A stretch of 64,000 bases of DNA from Mycolicibacterium holsaticum DSM 44478 = JCM 12374. GTDB lineage: Bacteria; Actinomycetota; Actinomycetes; Mycobacteriales; Mycobacteriaceae. This document shows positions 8,141 to 16,025 of this stretch, one piece after another (position 1 is the stretch's first letter; every line of letters begins with the position of its first letter). Under the pieces are notes generated by a model that was not told where the DNA came from, made no database searches, and saw only the letters and a program-made list of their open reading frames with translations. The DNA lies in contig NZ_CP080998.1 in NCBI RefSeq assembly GCF_019645835.1, forward strand, positions 5,332,001 to 5,396,000, written 5' to 3'. Made by a program: the position numbers and the translations under genes.

Positions 8141-9742
8141 ATGGCCGAGTACGACTACGTCATCCTCGGAGCGGGCGCGGCGGGCTGCGTGCTGGCGAAT
8201 CGGCTGTCCGCGGACCCCAACAACGAGGTGTTGCTGGTCGAAGCGGGTGGCCGCGACCGCAACCCCTACATCCACGTGCCGATGATCAGCGCCGCCCTTT
8301 TCGGCAACGACGCGTACTCGTGGAGCTACCGGCTGCAGCCGTTCGGGCCCGAGAACCGCACCGAGATCTGGCCGCGCGGCAAAGTCCTCGGCGGGTCGAC
8401 CGCGATCAACGGCCTGGTCTACAACCGCGGCGACCGCGAGGACTACGACGAGTTGGTGCGCCGCGGCAACTCCGGCTGGGGCTGGCAGGACATCCTGCCC
8501 GTCTACAAGGCCTTCGAGGACAACCAGTTCGGGGCGTCGCCGACGCGCGGCGCGGGTGGCGAGCTCGCGGTCACCACCCCGCGCGATCCCGACCAGTTGG
8601 TGTTCGACCTGATCGACGCCGGGGTGAAGCTCGGGCTGCGCAGCGTGGCCGACTACAACGAGTTCGACGGCGAGCGCGTCGGCCCGGCGATGGCCACGAT
8701 TCAGCGCGGACGACGCATCACCGCCGCCAAGGCGTTTCTGCGGCCCGCACTCAAGCGGCCCAACCTGCATCTGGCGCTCAACACCAAGGCGCTCCGGCTG
8801 GTGTTCGAAAACGGCCGCGCGGCCGGTGTCGAGGTCCGCACCCAAGGCAACACCAGCCAGCTGCGGCCGCGCCGCGAGCTGATCATGGCGCTGGGTGCGC
8901 TGGAATCACCGAAGCTGTTGCAGCTCTCCGGAATCGGGCCGCGCGACGTGCTCGACGCCGCCGGCGTTCCGGTGTACCTCGAGCGGACCAACGTCGGGCG
9001 CCGGATGCTCGAGCACTTCTGCGTCATCAACACCTATCGACTGGCCGAGGACATCGGCTACAACCGGTTGCTGCGCAACACCAGGGCCAAGGGCCTGACG
9101 GCGCTGAAGTACCTCGCCAACCGCAAGGGGCCGCTGGCCACGCCCACCGGCGATGTGATGGCGATCTTCAAGACCACACCCGAGGTGGCGCGGGTGGACG
9201 CGCAGGTGCTGGTGCGGATGATGTCGGTGGGTTCGGTACGTCCCGACGCGCCCGCGGGCGTCGAGGACGTCGGCGGGGTGTCGTGCATGGGTGAGGTGCT
9301 GCGCTCGACGTCAGAGGGCAGCGTGTGGATCACCTCGGCCGACCCGGACGCACCGTTGACCGTCGACGCGAACTACCTCGCGACCGACTACGACCGCAAG
9401 ACCAGCATCGCGTTGCTGCGCCGGATGCGGCAGTGGTTCGAGCAGTCACCCATCGCCGAGAAGGTCGCGACCGAGAGCCGCCCGGGGCCCGACGTGCAGT
9501 CCGACGACGAGATCCTGGCAGGCATCACCGCGACCGGCGCCACCGGCAGCCATGCGGTCGCCACCTGTGCGATGGGACCCGACGACGACGACGTCGTCGA
9601 CGACCGCTGCCGGGTGCGCGGGATCGACGGGCTGCGCATCGTGGACTGCGCCAGCCAGCCCACGATGATCTCGGGCAACCTGATGGGCCCGACGATGGCC
9701 TGGGCCGGGCGCGCCGCCGAGTTCATCCTCGACGGCGGCTGA
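8141..9742 (+). CDS. GMC family oxidoreductase (choline dehydrogenase-like)
   Basis: A 533-residue FAD flavoprotein of the glucose-methanol-choline family that oxidises an alcohol to an aldehyde or ketone. It has the N-terminal FAD dinucleotide fold YVILGAGAAGCVLANRL with EAGG, GMC signature 1 (GKVLGGSTAINGLVYNRG), signature 2 (GALESPKLLQLSGIGP), the active-site His in GATGSHAVATCAMG, and the C-terminal NLMGPTMAWAGRAAEFIL. A purine-rich AAAGGA stretch precedes the ATG. It is transcribed away from fadD4 across a 143-bp divergent gap and converges on pckG. The substrate is not deducible; with fatty-acid genes nearby a long-chain alcohol is possible. Confidence 0.88.
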   Translation: MAEYDYVILGAGAAGCVLANRLSADPNNEVLLVEAGGRDRNPYIHVPMISAALFGNDAYSWSYRLQPFGPENRTEIWPRGKVLGGSTAINGLVYNRGDREDYDELVRRGNSGWGWQDILPVYKAFEDNQFGASPTRGAGGELAVTTPRDPDQLVFDLIDAGVKLGLRSVADYNEFDGERVGPAMATIQRGRRITAAKAFLRPALKRPNLHLALNTKALRLVFENGRAAGVEVRTQGNTSQLRPRRELIMALGALESPKLLQLSGIGPRDVLDAAGVPVYLERTNVGRRMLEHFCVINTYRLAEDIGYNRLLRNTRAKGLTALKYLANRKGPLATPTGDVMAIFKTTPEVARVDAQVLVRMMSVGSVRPDAPAGVEDVGGVSCMGEVLRSTSEGSVWITSADPDAPLTVDANYLATDYDRKTSIALLRRMRQWFEQSPIAEKVATESRPGPDVQSDDEILAGITATGATGSHAVATCAMGPDDDDVVDDRCRVRGIDGLRIVDCASQPTMISGNLMGPTMAWAGRAAEFILDGG

Positions 9743-9770
9743 CCCCAGGGTCCGGGCCGGCGAGGGTTGG

Positions 9771-11609
9771 TTACTCGCCTTCGGTCAGGCGGTGCTTGAG
9801 GGCGTCGAACTCGTCCTTGATGCCTGTCGGCAGCTTCTCGCCGACGAACTCGAACCACTCCTCGATCAGCGGAAGCTCATCGCGCCACTCCTCGACGTTG
9901 ACCGCAAGCGCGGCGTCGACGTCGGCGGGGTCGACGTCGAGGCCGGACAGGTCCAGGTCCTCGGCGGTCGGCACGATGCCGATCGGGGTGGTGCGGCCGC
10001 CGGCGCGCTGCTCGATGCGGTCGACGATCCACTTCATCACACGGCTGTTCTCACCGAACCCGGGCCACAGGAACCGGCCGTCGTCGCCGCGGCGGAACCA
10101 GTTGACGAAGAAGATCTTCGGCATCTTGGACTCGTCGGACTGCTTGCCGATGTTGATCCAGTGCGCGAAGTAGTCGCCGACGTTGTAGCCGAGGAACGGC
10201 AGCATCGCCATCGGGTCGCGGCGCACGGTGCCGACCTTGCCCTCGGCGGCCGCGGTCTGCTCGGAACCCAGCGTGGCGCCGATGAACACCCCGTGCTGCC
10301 AGTCGCGGGCCTGGGTGACCAGCGGAACCGTGGTCTTGCGCCGGCCGCCGAACAGGATCGCCGAGATCGGCACACCCTGCGGGTCGTCCCACTCGGGCGC
10401 CAGCGTCGGGCACTGCGAGATCGGGGTGGTGTAGCGCGAGTTCGGATGCGCGGCCTTCTCGTCGGAGCCCGGCGTCCAGTCCCGGCCCTTCCAGTCGATG
10501 AGGTGCTGCGGGTCGCCCTCGAGGCCTTCCCACCACACGTCCTTGTCGTCGGTCAGCGCGACGTTGGTGAACACGGTGTTGCCGGCCTCGATGGTCTTCA
10601 TCGCGTTCGGGTTCGACGACCAGTTGGTGCCGGGCGCGACGCCGAAGAAGCCGAACTCGGGGTTGACGGCGTAGAGCCGGCCGTCCTTGCCGAACCGCAT
10701 CCAGGCGATGTCGTCACCGACGGTCTCGGCCCGCCAGCCCGGCAGGGTGGGCTGCAGCATCGCGAGGTTGGTCTTGCCGCACGCCGACGGGAACGCCGCG
10801 GCGACGAAGTAGGACTTGTTCTCCGGGGAGATCAGCTTGAGGATCAGCATGTGCTCGGCGAGCCAGCCCTCGTCGTGGGCGATCGCCGACGCGATGCGCA
10901 GCGCATAGCACTTCTTGCCAAGCAGCGCGTTGCCGCCGTAACCCGAGCCGTAGCTCCAGATCTCACGGGTCTCCGGGAAGTGGCTGATGTACTTGGTGTC
11001 GTTGCACGGCCACGGCACGTCATCTTTTTGCGAGCCGTCGGCCGCAACCAGCGGCGCGCCGATCGAGTGCAGCGCCTTGACGAAGAAGCCGTCGGTGCCC
11101 ATCTTGTCCAGCGCGGCCTTGCCCATCCGGGTCATCGTGCGCATCGACACCACGACGTATTCGGAGTCGGTGATCTCCACACCCAGCTTGGGATCATCGG
11201 CGCCCAGCGGGCCCATGCAGAACGGCACCACATACATGGTGCGGCCCCGCATGCAGCCGCGGTACAGCTCGGTCATGATCCCGCGCATCTCGGCGGGGTC
11301 TTTCCAGTTGTTGGTGGGTCCGGCGTCGATTTCCCGCTCGGTACAGATAAAGGTGCGCGATTCCACGCGCGCCACATCCGAGGGATCAGACAGCGCGAGG
11401 TAGGAGTTGGGCTTCTTTTCGTCGTTGAGGCGAGTGAAGGTGCCAGCCGCTTCGAGTTGCTGGCACAGCCGCGCGTTCTCCTCGTCGGAGCCGTCGGTGA
11501 AGACCACCCGATCGGGCTGTGTTAACTCCGCGACCTCCTGGACCCAGGCGAGCAGCCCTTTGTGCTTCGTCGGTGCGGTATCCAGACCCGGAATAGTCGC
11601 TGCGGTCAT
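9771..11609 (-). CDS. pckG: phosphoenolpyruvate carboxykinase (GTP)
   Basis: A 612-residue GTP-type PEP carboxykinase converting oxaloacetate and GTP to phosphoenolpyruvate, the gateway to gluconeogenesis and essential for growth of mycobacteria on fatty acids. The kinase-1a loop [15 protein letters not shown] carries the hyper-reactive Cys of the GTP family. Other family blocks are [43 protein letters not shown] and [21 protein letters not shown]. The start is ATG 11609, with AGGAGA just upstream; an in-frame TTG at 11612 is less likely. The promoter should lie in the 187-bp gap 11610-11796. Placement beside fatty-acid genes and the Rv0209/Rv0210-like pair matches M. tuberculosis pckA. Confidence 0.96.
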   Translation of the reverse strand: MTAATIPGLDTAPTKHKGLLAWVQEVAELTQPDRVVFTDGSDEENARLCQQLEAAGTFTRLNDEKKPNSYLALSDPSDVARVESRTFICTEREIDAGPTNNWKDPAEMRGIMTELYRGCMRGRTMYVVPFCMGPLGADDPKLGVEITDSEYVVVSMRTMTRMGKAALDKMGTDGFFVKALHSIGAPLVAADGSQKDDVPWPCNDTKYISHFPETREIWSYGSGYGGNALLGKKCYALRIASAIAHDEGWLAEHMLILKLISPENKSYFVAAAFPSACGKTNLAMLQPTLPGWRAETVGDDIAWMRFGKDGRLYAVNPEFGFFGVAPGTNWSSNPNAMKTIEAGNTVFTNVALTDDKDVWWEGLEGDPQHLIDWKGRDWTPGSDEKAAHPNSRYTTPISQCPTLAPEWDDPQGVPISAILFGGRRKTTVPLVTQARDWQHGVFIGATLGSEQTAAAEGKVGTVRRDPMAMLPFLGYNVGDYFAHWINIGKQSDESKMPKIFFVNWFRRGDDGRFLWPGFGENSRVMKWIVDRIEQRAGGRTTPIGIVPTAEDLDLSGLDVDPADVDAALAVNVEEWRDELPLIEEWFEFVGEKLPTGIKDEFDALKHRLTEGE

Positions 11610-11796
11610 CAAAATCTCCTGTGTACGGTTTCTGCCAGGACCCAGGCACCGAGTGCGCCGGCCCGACAGGAAAGGCCGGGAAATCGGTCGTCCCTATATA
11701 CGAGGTTATCGTCCGTGACGTAGCCGTGGTAATGCGGGACTATGTCCGTTCACTCACAGGAACGATTCAGAAAAGGCTTTTCGGCGGTTTATCGAT

Positions 11797-13230
11797 TCAG
11801 TCGGCGCGCTTTTCCCTCAATTCGGCCCGCACGGCCTCCAGCGCGCTCTGCAGCGACGGCAACCGCTGGTCGCGCAGTGCGGCCGCACGCGCGGTCTGCA
11901 TCGCGTGCTCGCGCAGTTCGGCGTTGATCTGGGCGATGCGGTCCTCGGCGCAGGCGCTGTCACTTTGCTCGCGGGCGCTCAGCTCGGACGTGAGCGCGGT
12001 TTCGGCGGCCAGCACGCGGCTGCCGACCCGTTCCTCGACCGCCGAGCGCAGCGTGCCGGTGACGTCGGTGACCCAGCGGTCCAGCACCGCGCGGTCCTGC
12101 AACAGCCCGCGGATCCCCACCACCCACACCGTCACCATCAGCCCCACCAATCCGCCCACCAACAGGCCGGCGACCGTCAACCCCGGCGCCAGCCCGGCGA
12201 ACAGTCGGGTCACCATCAGCGCCACGCCGAGCCCGAAACCGGCGCCGAGGATCGTCATCAGCTGCGTCTCCAGCCGTCGCGACTTCAGCGCCGGCGCCGG
12301 GATGTCGGGGACCGACGGCGGCGCGGGCAGCGGCGGCGCGGGCAGGCCCAGCCCGGAGGCCATGTCGCGAAGGTGGGCGGTGACCCCTTCGTCGACCTCG
12401 GCGACGACGTCGCCGGCCCGCCTGCGCACGTAGGACTCGAAGTCGCCGAACCGGCGCCGGCCCGTCTGCGACGCGTCCTCGGCCAGTTCGGCACGCACCG
12501 ACGTGCAGCGGTTGCGCGCGAAGTAGGTGAGCTGCAGACGGGCCTGCTGCAGTTGGCTGCGCAGCGCGATCGTGTGCTCGGACTTCGCCAGCCGCCGACC
12601 GCGCACGACTTCCTCACGCCCGGTGCGCAGCGCCTCCACGCGGGCCTGGCGGTCCAGGCCGTCGCCGTCGGCGCGGTAGCGGTCGATCTCGGCCTGCAGC
12701 CGGGTCTCCCACGCGCGCAACCGGTTTCGTCGCTCCAGATCGGGATCGGCGAGCCGGTCGCGCAGTACGTCCACCAACGCGTCGAGACGGGGGTCACCCA
12801 GGTCGGGCGCCGCGGCCACCCCGACCCAGGCCATGTCGGTGTATCGCGGTGCCCGGTCGGCAAGCGCGGCGCGGTCGGCGGCCAGCACGTCGCGCCAGTT
12901 GCGGTGCGCATCGATCTTGGCCACCGCGCCCACCACCAGGTCGGTATGGCGGCTCGCCCGATCGATCAGCGCGCCGTCGGATTCGGTCAACGGCGCCACC
13001 GCCGACACCACGACCACCACGGCGGTCGGCGCGTCGGCCTGCCGTAACTCGTCGGCCTCGACGAACGTGTGCTCGGGCATCCGCGCCTGCAGCGCCGCGA
13101 CCACGCTGGTGACGCCCGCCAGCCACGGCCCGGTCACCAGCACCGCGTCGCGGCGGCGCACCGCGGGCGGGCTCAAGTCGGGTTCGGCCGAGACAACCAC
13201 GGCGTCGGCGGAGGCGATCGGGTCGCTCAT
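11797..13230 (-). CDS. dynamin-like membrane protein with degenerate P-loop (Rv0210-like)
   Basis: A 477-residue protein. Residues 25-180 look like a GTPase fold, but the P-loop reads GPWLAGVTSV, with no Lys where GxxxxGK[S/T] is expected. The G4 region is VGAVAKIDAHRNW, which is NKxD-like but altered. A long helical region (about 190-340) precedes two adjacent hydrophobic segments (MTILGAGFGLGVALMV and LTVAGLLVGGLVGLMVTVWV) and a C-terminal coiled-coil-like tail. This layout recalls bacterial dynamin-like proteins such as IniA/IniC. It starts with an ATG overlapping the TGA of the upstream partner by 4 nt. By position next to pckG and trmB it corresponds to M. tuberculosis Rv0210. The dynamin assignment is inference. 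Confidence 0.7.
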   Translation of the reverse strand: MSDPIASADAVVVSAEPDLSPPAVRRRDAVLVTGPWLAGVTSVVAALQARMPEHTFVEADELRQADAPTAVVVVVSAVAPLTESDGALIDRASRHTDLVVGAVAKIDAHRNWRDVLAADRAALADRAPRYTDMAWVGVAAAPDLGDPRLDALVDVLRDRLADPDLERRNRLRAWETRLQAEIDRYRADGDGLDRQARVEALRTGREEVVRGRRLAKSEHTIALRSQLQQARLQLTYFARNRCTSVRAELAEDASQTGRRRFGDFESYVRRRAGDVVAEVDEGVTAHLRDMASGLGLPAPPLPAPPSVPDIPAPALKSRRLETQLMTILGAGFGLGVALMVTRLFAGLAPGLTVAGLLVGGLVGLMVTVWVVGIRGLLQDRAVLDRWVTDVTGTLRSAVEERVGSRVLAAETALTSELSAREQSDSACAEDRIAQINAELREHAMQTARAAALRDQRLPSLQSALEAVRAELREKRAD

Positions 13231-14324
13231 CGTGACCGCCCGAGCAGCCGCAGCGAGCCCCTGGTGATGTCGGCGGCGCACTCGCGGTGCAGTGCGCCGA
13301 CCGGGCCGTTGCCGTACCGGCGCCACTGCACGGCGCGGCGCAGGTGCGCGGCAGGATCGTCGCCCGCGTCGACGTGCACACCCGCGGCCTGCACCACGTC
13401 GACGGCGGCGGCCATCACCCCGACGACCGCGTCGTCGCCCGCCAGGAACCGGGTCAACCGATCGTCGCCGGATTGTGCGGCCAGCCCCCGCAATTCGGTG
13501 ATCGCCGACCGGATGCGCTGGTACCGAAGCGGGGCGCCGGCGGCGTCGACGTGCGCGACGACCCGGTCGAGCAGGCTGTGCCTGCGCAGCAGCGCGGGCA
13601 GCGCGGCGGGTTCGGTGCCGTCGCCGAGCGCGAGCACCGCATGCGCGATGCCGAACCGGTCCAGCGCGTCGAGCAGGCGTCGTCGCACCGGCACCGGCAC
13701 CGGGTGCGCGCACTGCACGAACGCGTCGGTCGACGTCAGGTCGGCGGGCTGACCCACCAGCGCCGTCAGTGCGGTGAGCATCGCGTCGTCGAGTACGACC
13801 GCGCCGAGCAGCCCGACCATCGGCACGGTCGGCGCACCGGTCAGCGCGCGGTAACGCGCGGCGCGGCGATGCGCGGGCGCCAACGGTCCGCCCGCGCCGA
13901 ACCCGGCCAGGTCGGCTTTGTTGAGCACCACCACGGTCGGGCGCTCAGACGCGCCGATCAGCGTGGCGTCCTCGGGCTTGAGCACCTCGGCGATCACCAC
14001 GACGTCGACGTCGGCGACGGCCACGTCAGGTGTGACGGGGACGCCTGCGGCCGTCAGCGCGGCGCGCACCGTCGTGCAGCCGGCACCGCGGCGACCGCGC
14101 ACGGCGACGCGCAGCGGCGCGGTCAACCGCCTGATGATCGACCTCAGCCGCGGATTGCGGCTGTCGGTGGCCAGCTGTGTCAGCGCGTCGACGAAAATCT
14201 GGCGGCCTTCCCTATCCTGGTCGGCAGGCGCCGCATCGAGCGCCCCTTCCCCACTGACGATGGTGACACTGCCACCCTCATGAGGTGAGCGGCAGTTGTC
14301 GTTGCTGGGGATAGCCCGCCACAT
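13227..14324 (-). CDS. GTPase-like partner protein with degenerate P-loop (Rv0209-like)
   Basis: About 365 residues, close to the length I recall for Rv0209. After an N-terminal helix comes LRVAVRGRRGAGCTTV, a P-loop position where Cys replaces the essential Lys, then hydrophobic strands and an intact G4 motif VVVLNKADLAG. The remainder is mostly helical, with no transmembrane segment. It is translationally coupled (ATGA) to the membrane-anchored partner, so the two products probably form a complex, as tandem bacterial dynamins do. I chose ATG 14324 because it leaves a 60-bp divergent gap to trmB; upstream frame extensions run antisense to the trmB repeat and are artefactual. No ribosome-binding site is evident, and the function is unknown. 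Confidence 0.65.
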   Translation of the reverse strand: MWRAIPSNDNCRSPHEGGSVTIVSGEGALDAAPADQDREGRQIFVDALTQLATDSRNPRLRSIIRRLTAPLRVAVRGRRGAGCTTVRAALTAAGVPVTPDVAVADVDVVVIAEVLKPEDATLIGASERPTVVVLNKADLAGFGAGGPLAPAHRRAARYRALTGAPTVPMVGLLGAVVLDDAMLTALTALVGQPADLTSTDAFVQCAHPVPVPVRRRLLDALDRFGIAHAVLALGDGTEPAALPALLRRHSLLDRVVAHVDAAGAPLRYQRIRSAITELRGLAAQSGDDRLTRFLAGDDAVVGVMAAAVDVVQAAGVHVDAGDDPAAHLRRAVQWRRYGNGPVGALHRECAADITRGSLRLLGRSR

Positions 14325-14384
14325 ACCAGTAAAAGGCAACTGTTGGGTATCAATCTGTACCACGATGCGGGTACCGGAGCGCAC

Positions 14385-15272
14385 ATGAGCGACCATGGAC
14401 GGATGCATCTGCCCGATGTCGCCGACGGGTCGGCTCCCGCGCCCGACGTCGCCGACGGGTCGGCTCCCGCGCCCGACGTCGCCGACGGGTCGGCTCCCGC
14501 GCCCGACGTCGCCGACGGGTCGGCTCCCGCGCCCGACGTCGCCGACGGGTCGGCTCCCGCGCCCGACGTCGCCGACGGGCAGCATCGCTATCCCCGGGTC
14601 ACCAGCTTCCGGACCCGGCGCACGACGCTCTCGGCAGCTCAACAGGCGACCTGGGACCGGCTCTGGCCGGAGATCGGCACCCATGCGCGCGACGCGGACG
14701 GACCCGCCCCGCGGCTGGACACCGAGGCGTGGTTCAAACGCAGGGCGCCGGTGGTCGTGGAGATCGGCTGCGGTGCGGGGATTTCGACGTTGGCGATGGC
14801 CAAGGCCGAGCCCGACCTGGACATTGTGGCCGTGGAGGTCTACCGGCGCGGGTTGGCACAGTTGCTGTCGGGAATCGACCGCGACGGGGTGTCCAACATC
14901 CGACTGGTGCGCGGTGACGGCGTCGACGTGCTGGCCCATATGTTCGGCCCGGATTCGCTGACCGGTGTGCGTGTCTACTTTCCCGACCCCTGGCCCAAGG
15001 CGCGCCACCACAAGCGTCGGCTGCTGCAGCCGTCGACCGTCGCGCTGATCGCCGACCGGCTACGGCCCGGCGGTGTGCTGCACGTCGCCACCGACCACGC
15101 CGGTTACGCCGAACACATCGCCGAGGTGGGCGACGCCGAACCCCGGCTGCGCCGGGTCACCGACACCGACGACCTGCCGATCTCCGTCGAACGCCCGGTC
15201 ACCAAGTACGAGAACAAGGCGCAACGTGCCGGCAGCGCCGTCGCCGAACTGCTCTGGGAGAAGCGGTCATGA
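14385..15272 (+). CDS. trmB: tRNA (guanine-N7)-methyltransferase TrmB with N-terminal decapeptide repeat
   Basis: The SAM-dependent enzyme that methylates G46 of tRNA. The core from about residue 66 (QHRYPRVTSFRTRRTTLSAA) carries the SAM site VVEIGCGAGISTLAMAKAEP, VRGDGVDVLAHMF, and VYFPDPWPKARHHKRRLLQP, which is diagnostic of TrmB. Between the start and the core lie five full copies and one partial copy of the decapeptide PDVADGSAPA, encoded by a 30-bp tandem repeat, giving a Pro/Ala/Asp-rich, probably disordered extension. ATG 14385 is preferred; ATG 14403 is also in frame. The last four bases overlap the start of the NYN gene. M. tuberculosis Rv0208c is the counterpart. Confidence 0.93.
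   Translation: MSDHGRMHLPDVADGSAPAPDVADGSAPAPDVADGSAPAPDVADGSAPAPDVADGSAPAPDVADGQHRYPRVTSFRTRRTTLSAAQQATWDRLWPEIGTHARDADGPAPRLDTEAWFKRRAPVVVEIGCGAGISTLAMAKAEPDLDIVAVEVYRRGLAQLLSGIDRDGVSNIRLVRGDGVDVLAHMFGPDSLTGVRVYFPDPWPKARHHKRRLLQPSTVALIADRLRPGGVLHVATDHAGYAEHIAEVGDAEPRLRRVTDTDDLPISVERPVTKYENKAQRAGSAVAELLWEKRS
14411..14580 (+). repeat. 30-bp in-frame minisatellite in trmB
   Basis: Five complete 30-bp units begin at 14411, 14441, 14471, 14501 and 14531, followed by the first two thirds of a sixth (14561-14580). Units 2-5 appear identical; unit 1 has gat for gac in the second codon. The period is a multiple of three, so copy-number change keeps the reading frame and alters only the length of the TrmB N-terminal tail. 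Confidence 0.95.
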
Positions 15273-15979
15273 GCCTCACCGAAGACCTACGGCAGATCGG
15301 GGCGGACCCGCCGCCCGACGCATCGCCGCCGGCGGAGGCCACGTTGCGGGTGCTGCTGGTCTGGGACGCCCCCAACCTGGACATGGGTCTCGGGTCGATC
15401 CTCGGTGGGAGGCCGACGGCCGCGCACCGGCCCCGCTTCGACGCGCTCGGGCGCTGGCTGCTGGCCCGCACGGCCGAGCTGGCCGCCCAGCTCGAGGGCA
15501 CCGCCCGAGCTGTCTCGCTGGAACCGGAAGCCACCGTGTTCACCAACATCGCCCCAGGCAGCGCCGACGTCGTGCGACCGTGGGTGGAAGCGTTGCGTAA
15601 CGTTGGTTTCGCGGTCTTCGCCAAACCGAAGATCGACGAGGACAGTGACGTCGACACCGACATGCTGAGCCACATCGCGTTGCGCCGCAGCGAGGGACTG
15701 GCCGGTGTTCTGGTGGCGTCCGCCGACGGGCAGGCGTTCAAACAACCGTTGGAGGAGATCGCCCGAGACGGCATACCGGTGGCGGTGCTCGGATTTCGCG
15801 AACATGCCAGCTGGGCGCTAGCGTCGGATACCTTGGAGTTCGTCGACCTGGAGGACATACCTGGTGTGTTCCGGGAGCCGCTACCGCGAATCGGCCTTGA
15901 TTCGCTGCCCGAGCAGGGGGCATGGCTGCAGCCATTCCGGCCGCTGTCCTCGCTACTGACCTCGCGCGTCAACAACTGA
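15269..15979 (+). CDS. NYN (PIN-like) domain protein (Rv0207c-like)
   Basis: A 236-residue protein whose central part fits a NYN domain, a PIN-like nuclease fold: LLVWDAPNLDMGLGSILGG carries the first acidic residues, DEDSDVDTDMLSHIALR the middle cluster, and GVLVASADGQAFKQPLEEIA the SxDxDF-like end (here SADGQAF). NYN proteins are usually metal-dependent RNases. The start overlaps the trmB TGA (ATGA), so the two are co-translated, hinting at a role in tRNA or RNA metabolism. The gene ends 46 nt before mmpL3. Order and size match Rv0207c. Nuclease activity is inferred and untested. Confidence 0.8.
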   Translation: MSLTEDLRQIGADPPPDASPPAEATLRVLLVWDAPNLDMGLGSILGGRPTAAHRPRFDALGRWLLARTAELAAQLEGTARAVSLEPEATVFTNIAPGSADVVRPWVEALRNVGFAVFAKPKIDEDSDVDTDMLSHIALRRSEGLAGVLVASADGQAFKQPLEEIARDGIPVAVLGFREHASWALASDTLEFVDLEDIPGVFREPLPRIGLDSLPEQGAWLQPFRPLSSLLTSRVNN

Positions 15980-16025
15980 AATGCGCAGCGTCGTCAACAA
16001 GACTTTGTCAACGTAAGGAGCTTAC

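Noticed and set aside
14411..14580. Regular 30-bp repeats resembling a CRISPR array
   Set aside because: There are no spacers: units are contiguous and in frame within trmB, and no cas genes are present.
13227..15011. Long minus-strand reading frame extending the Rv0209-like gene through trmB
   Set aside because: The extension is antisense to the trmB repeat and catalytic core; its GDVGRGSRPV repeats are just the reverse reading of the minisatellite.
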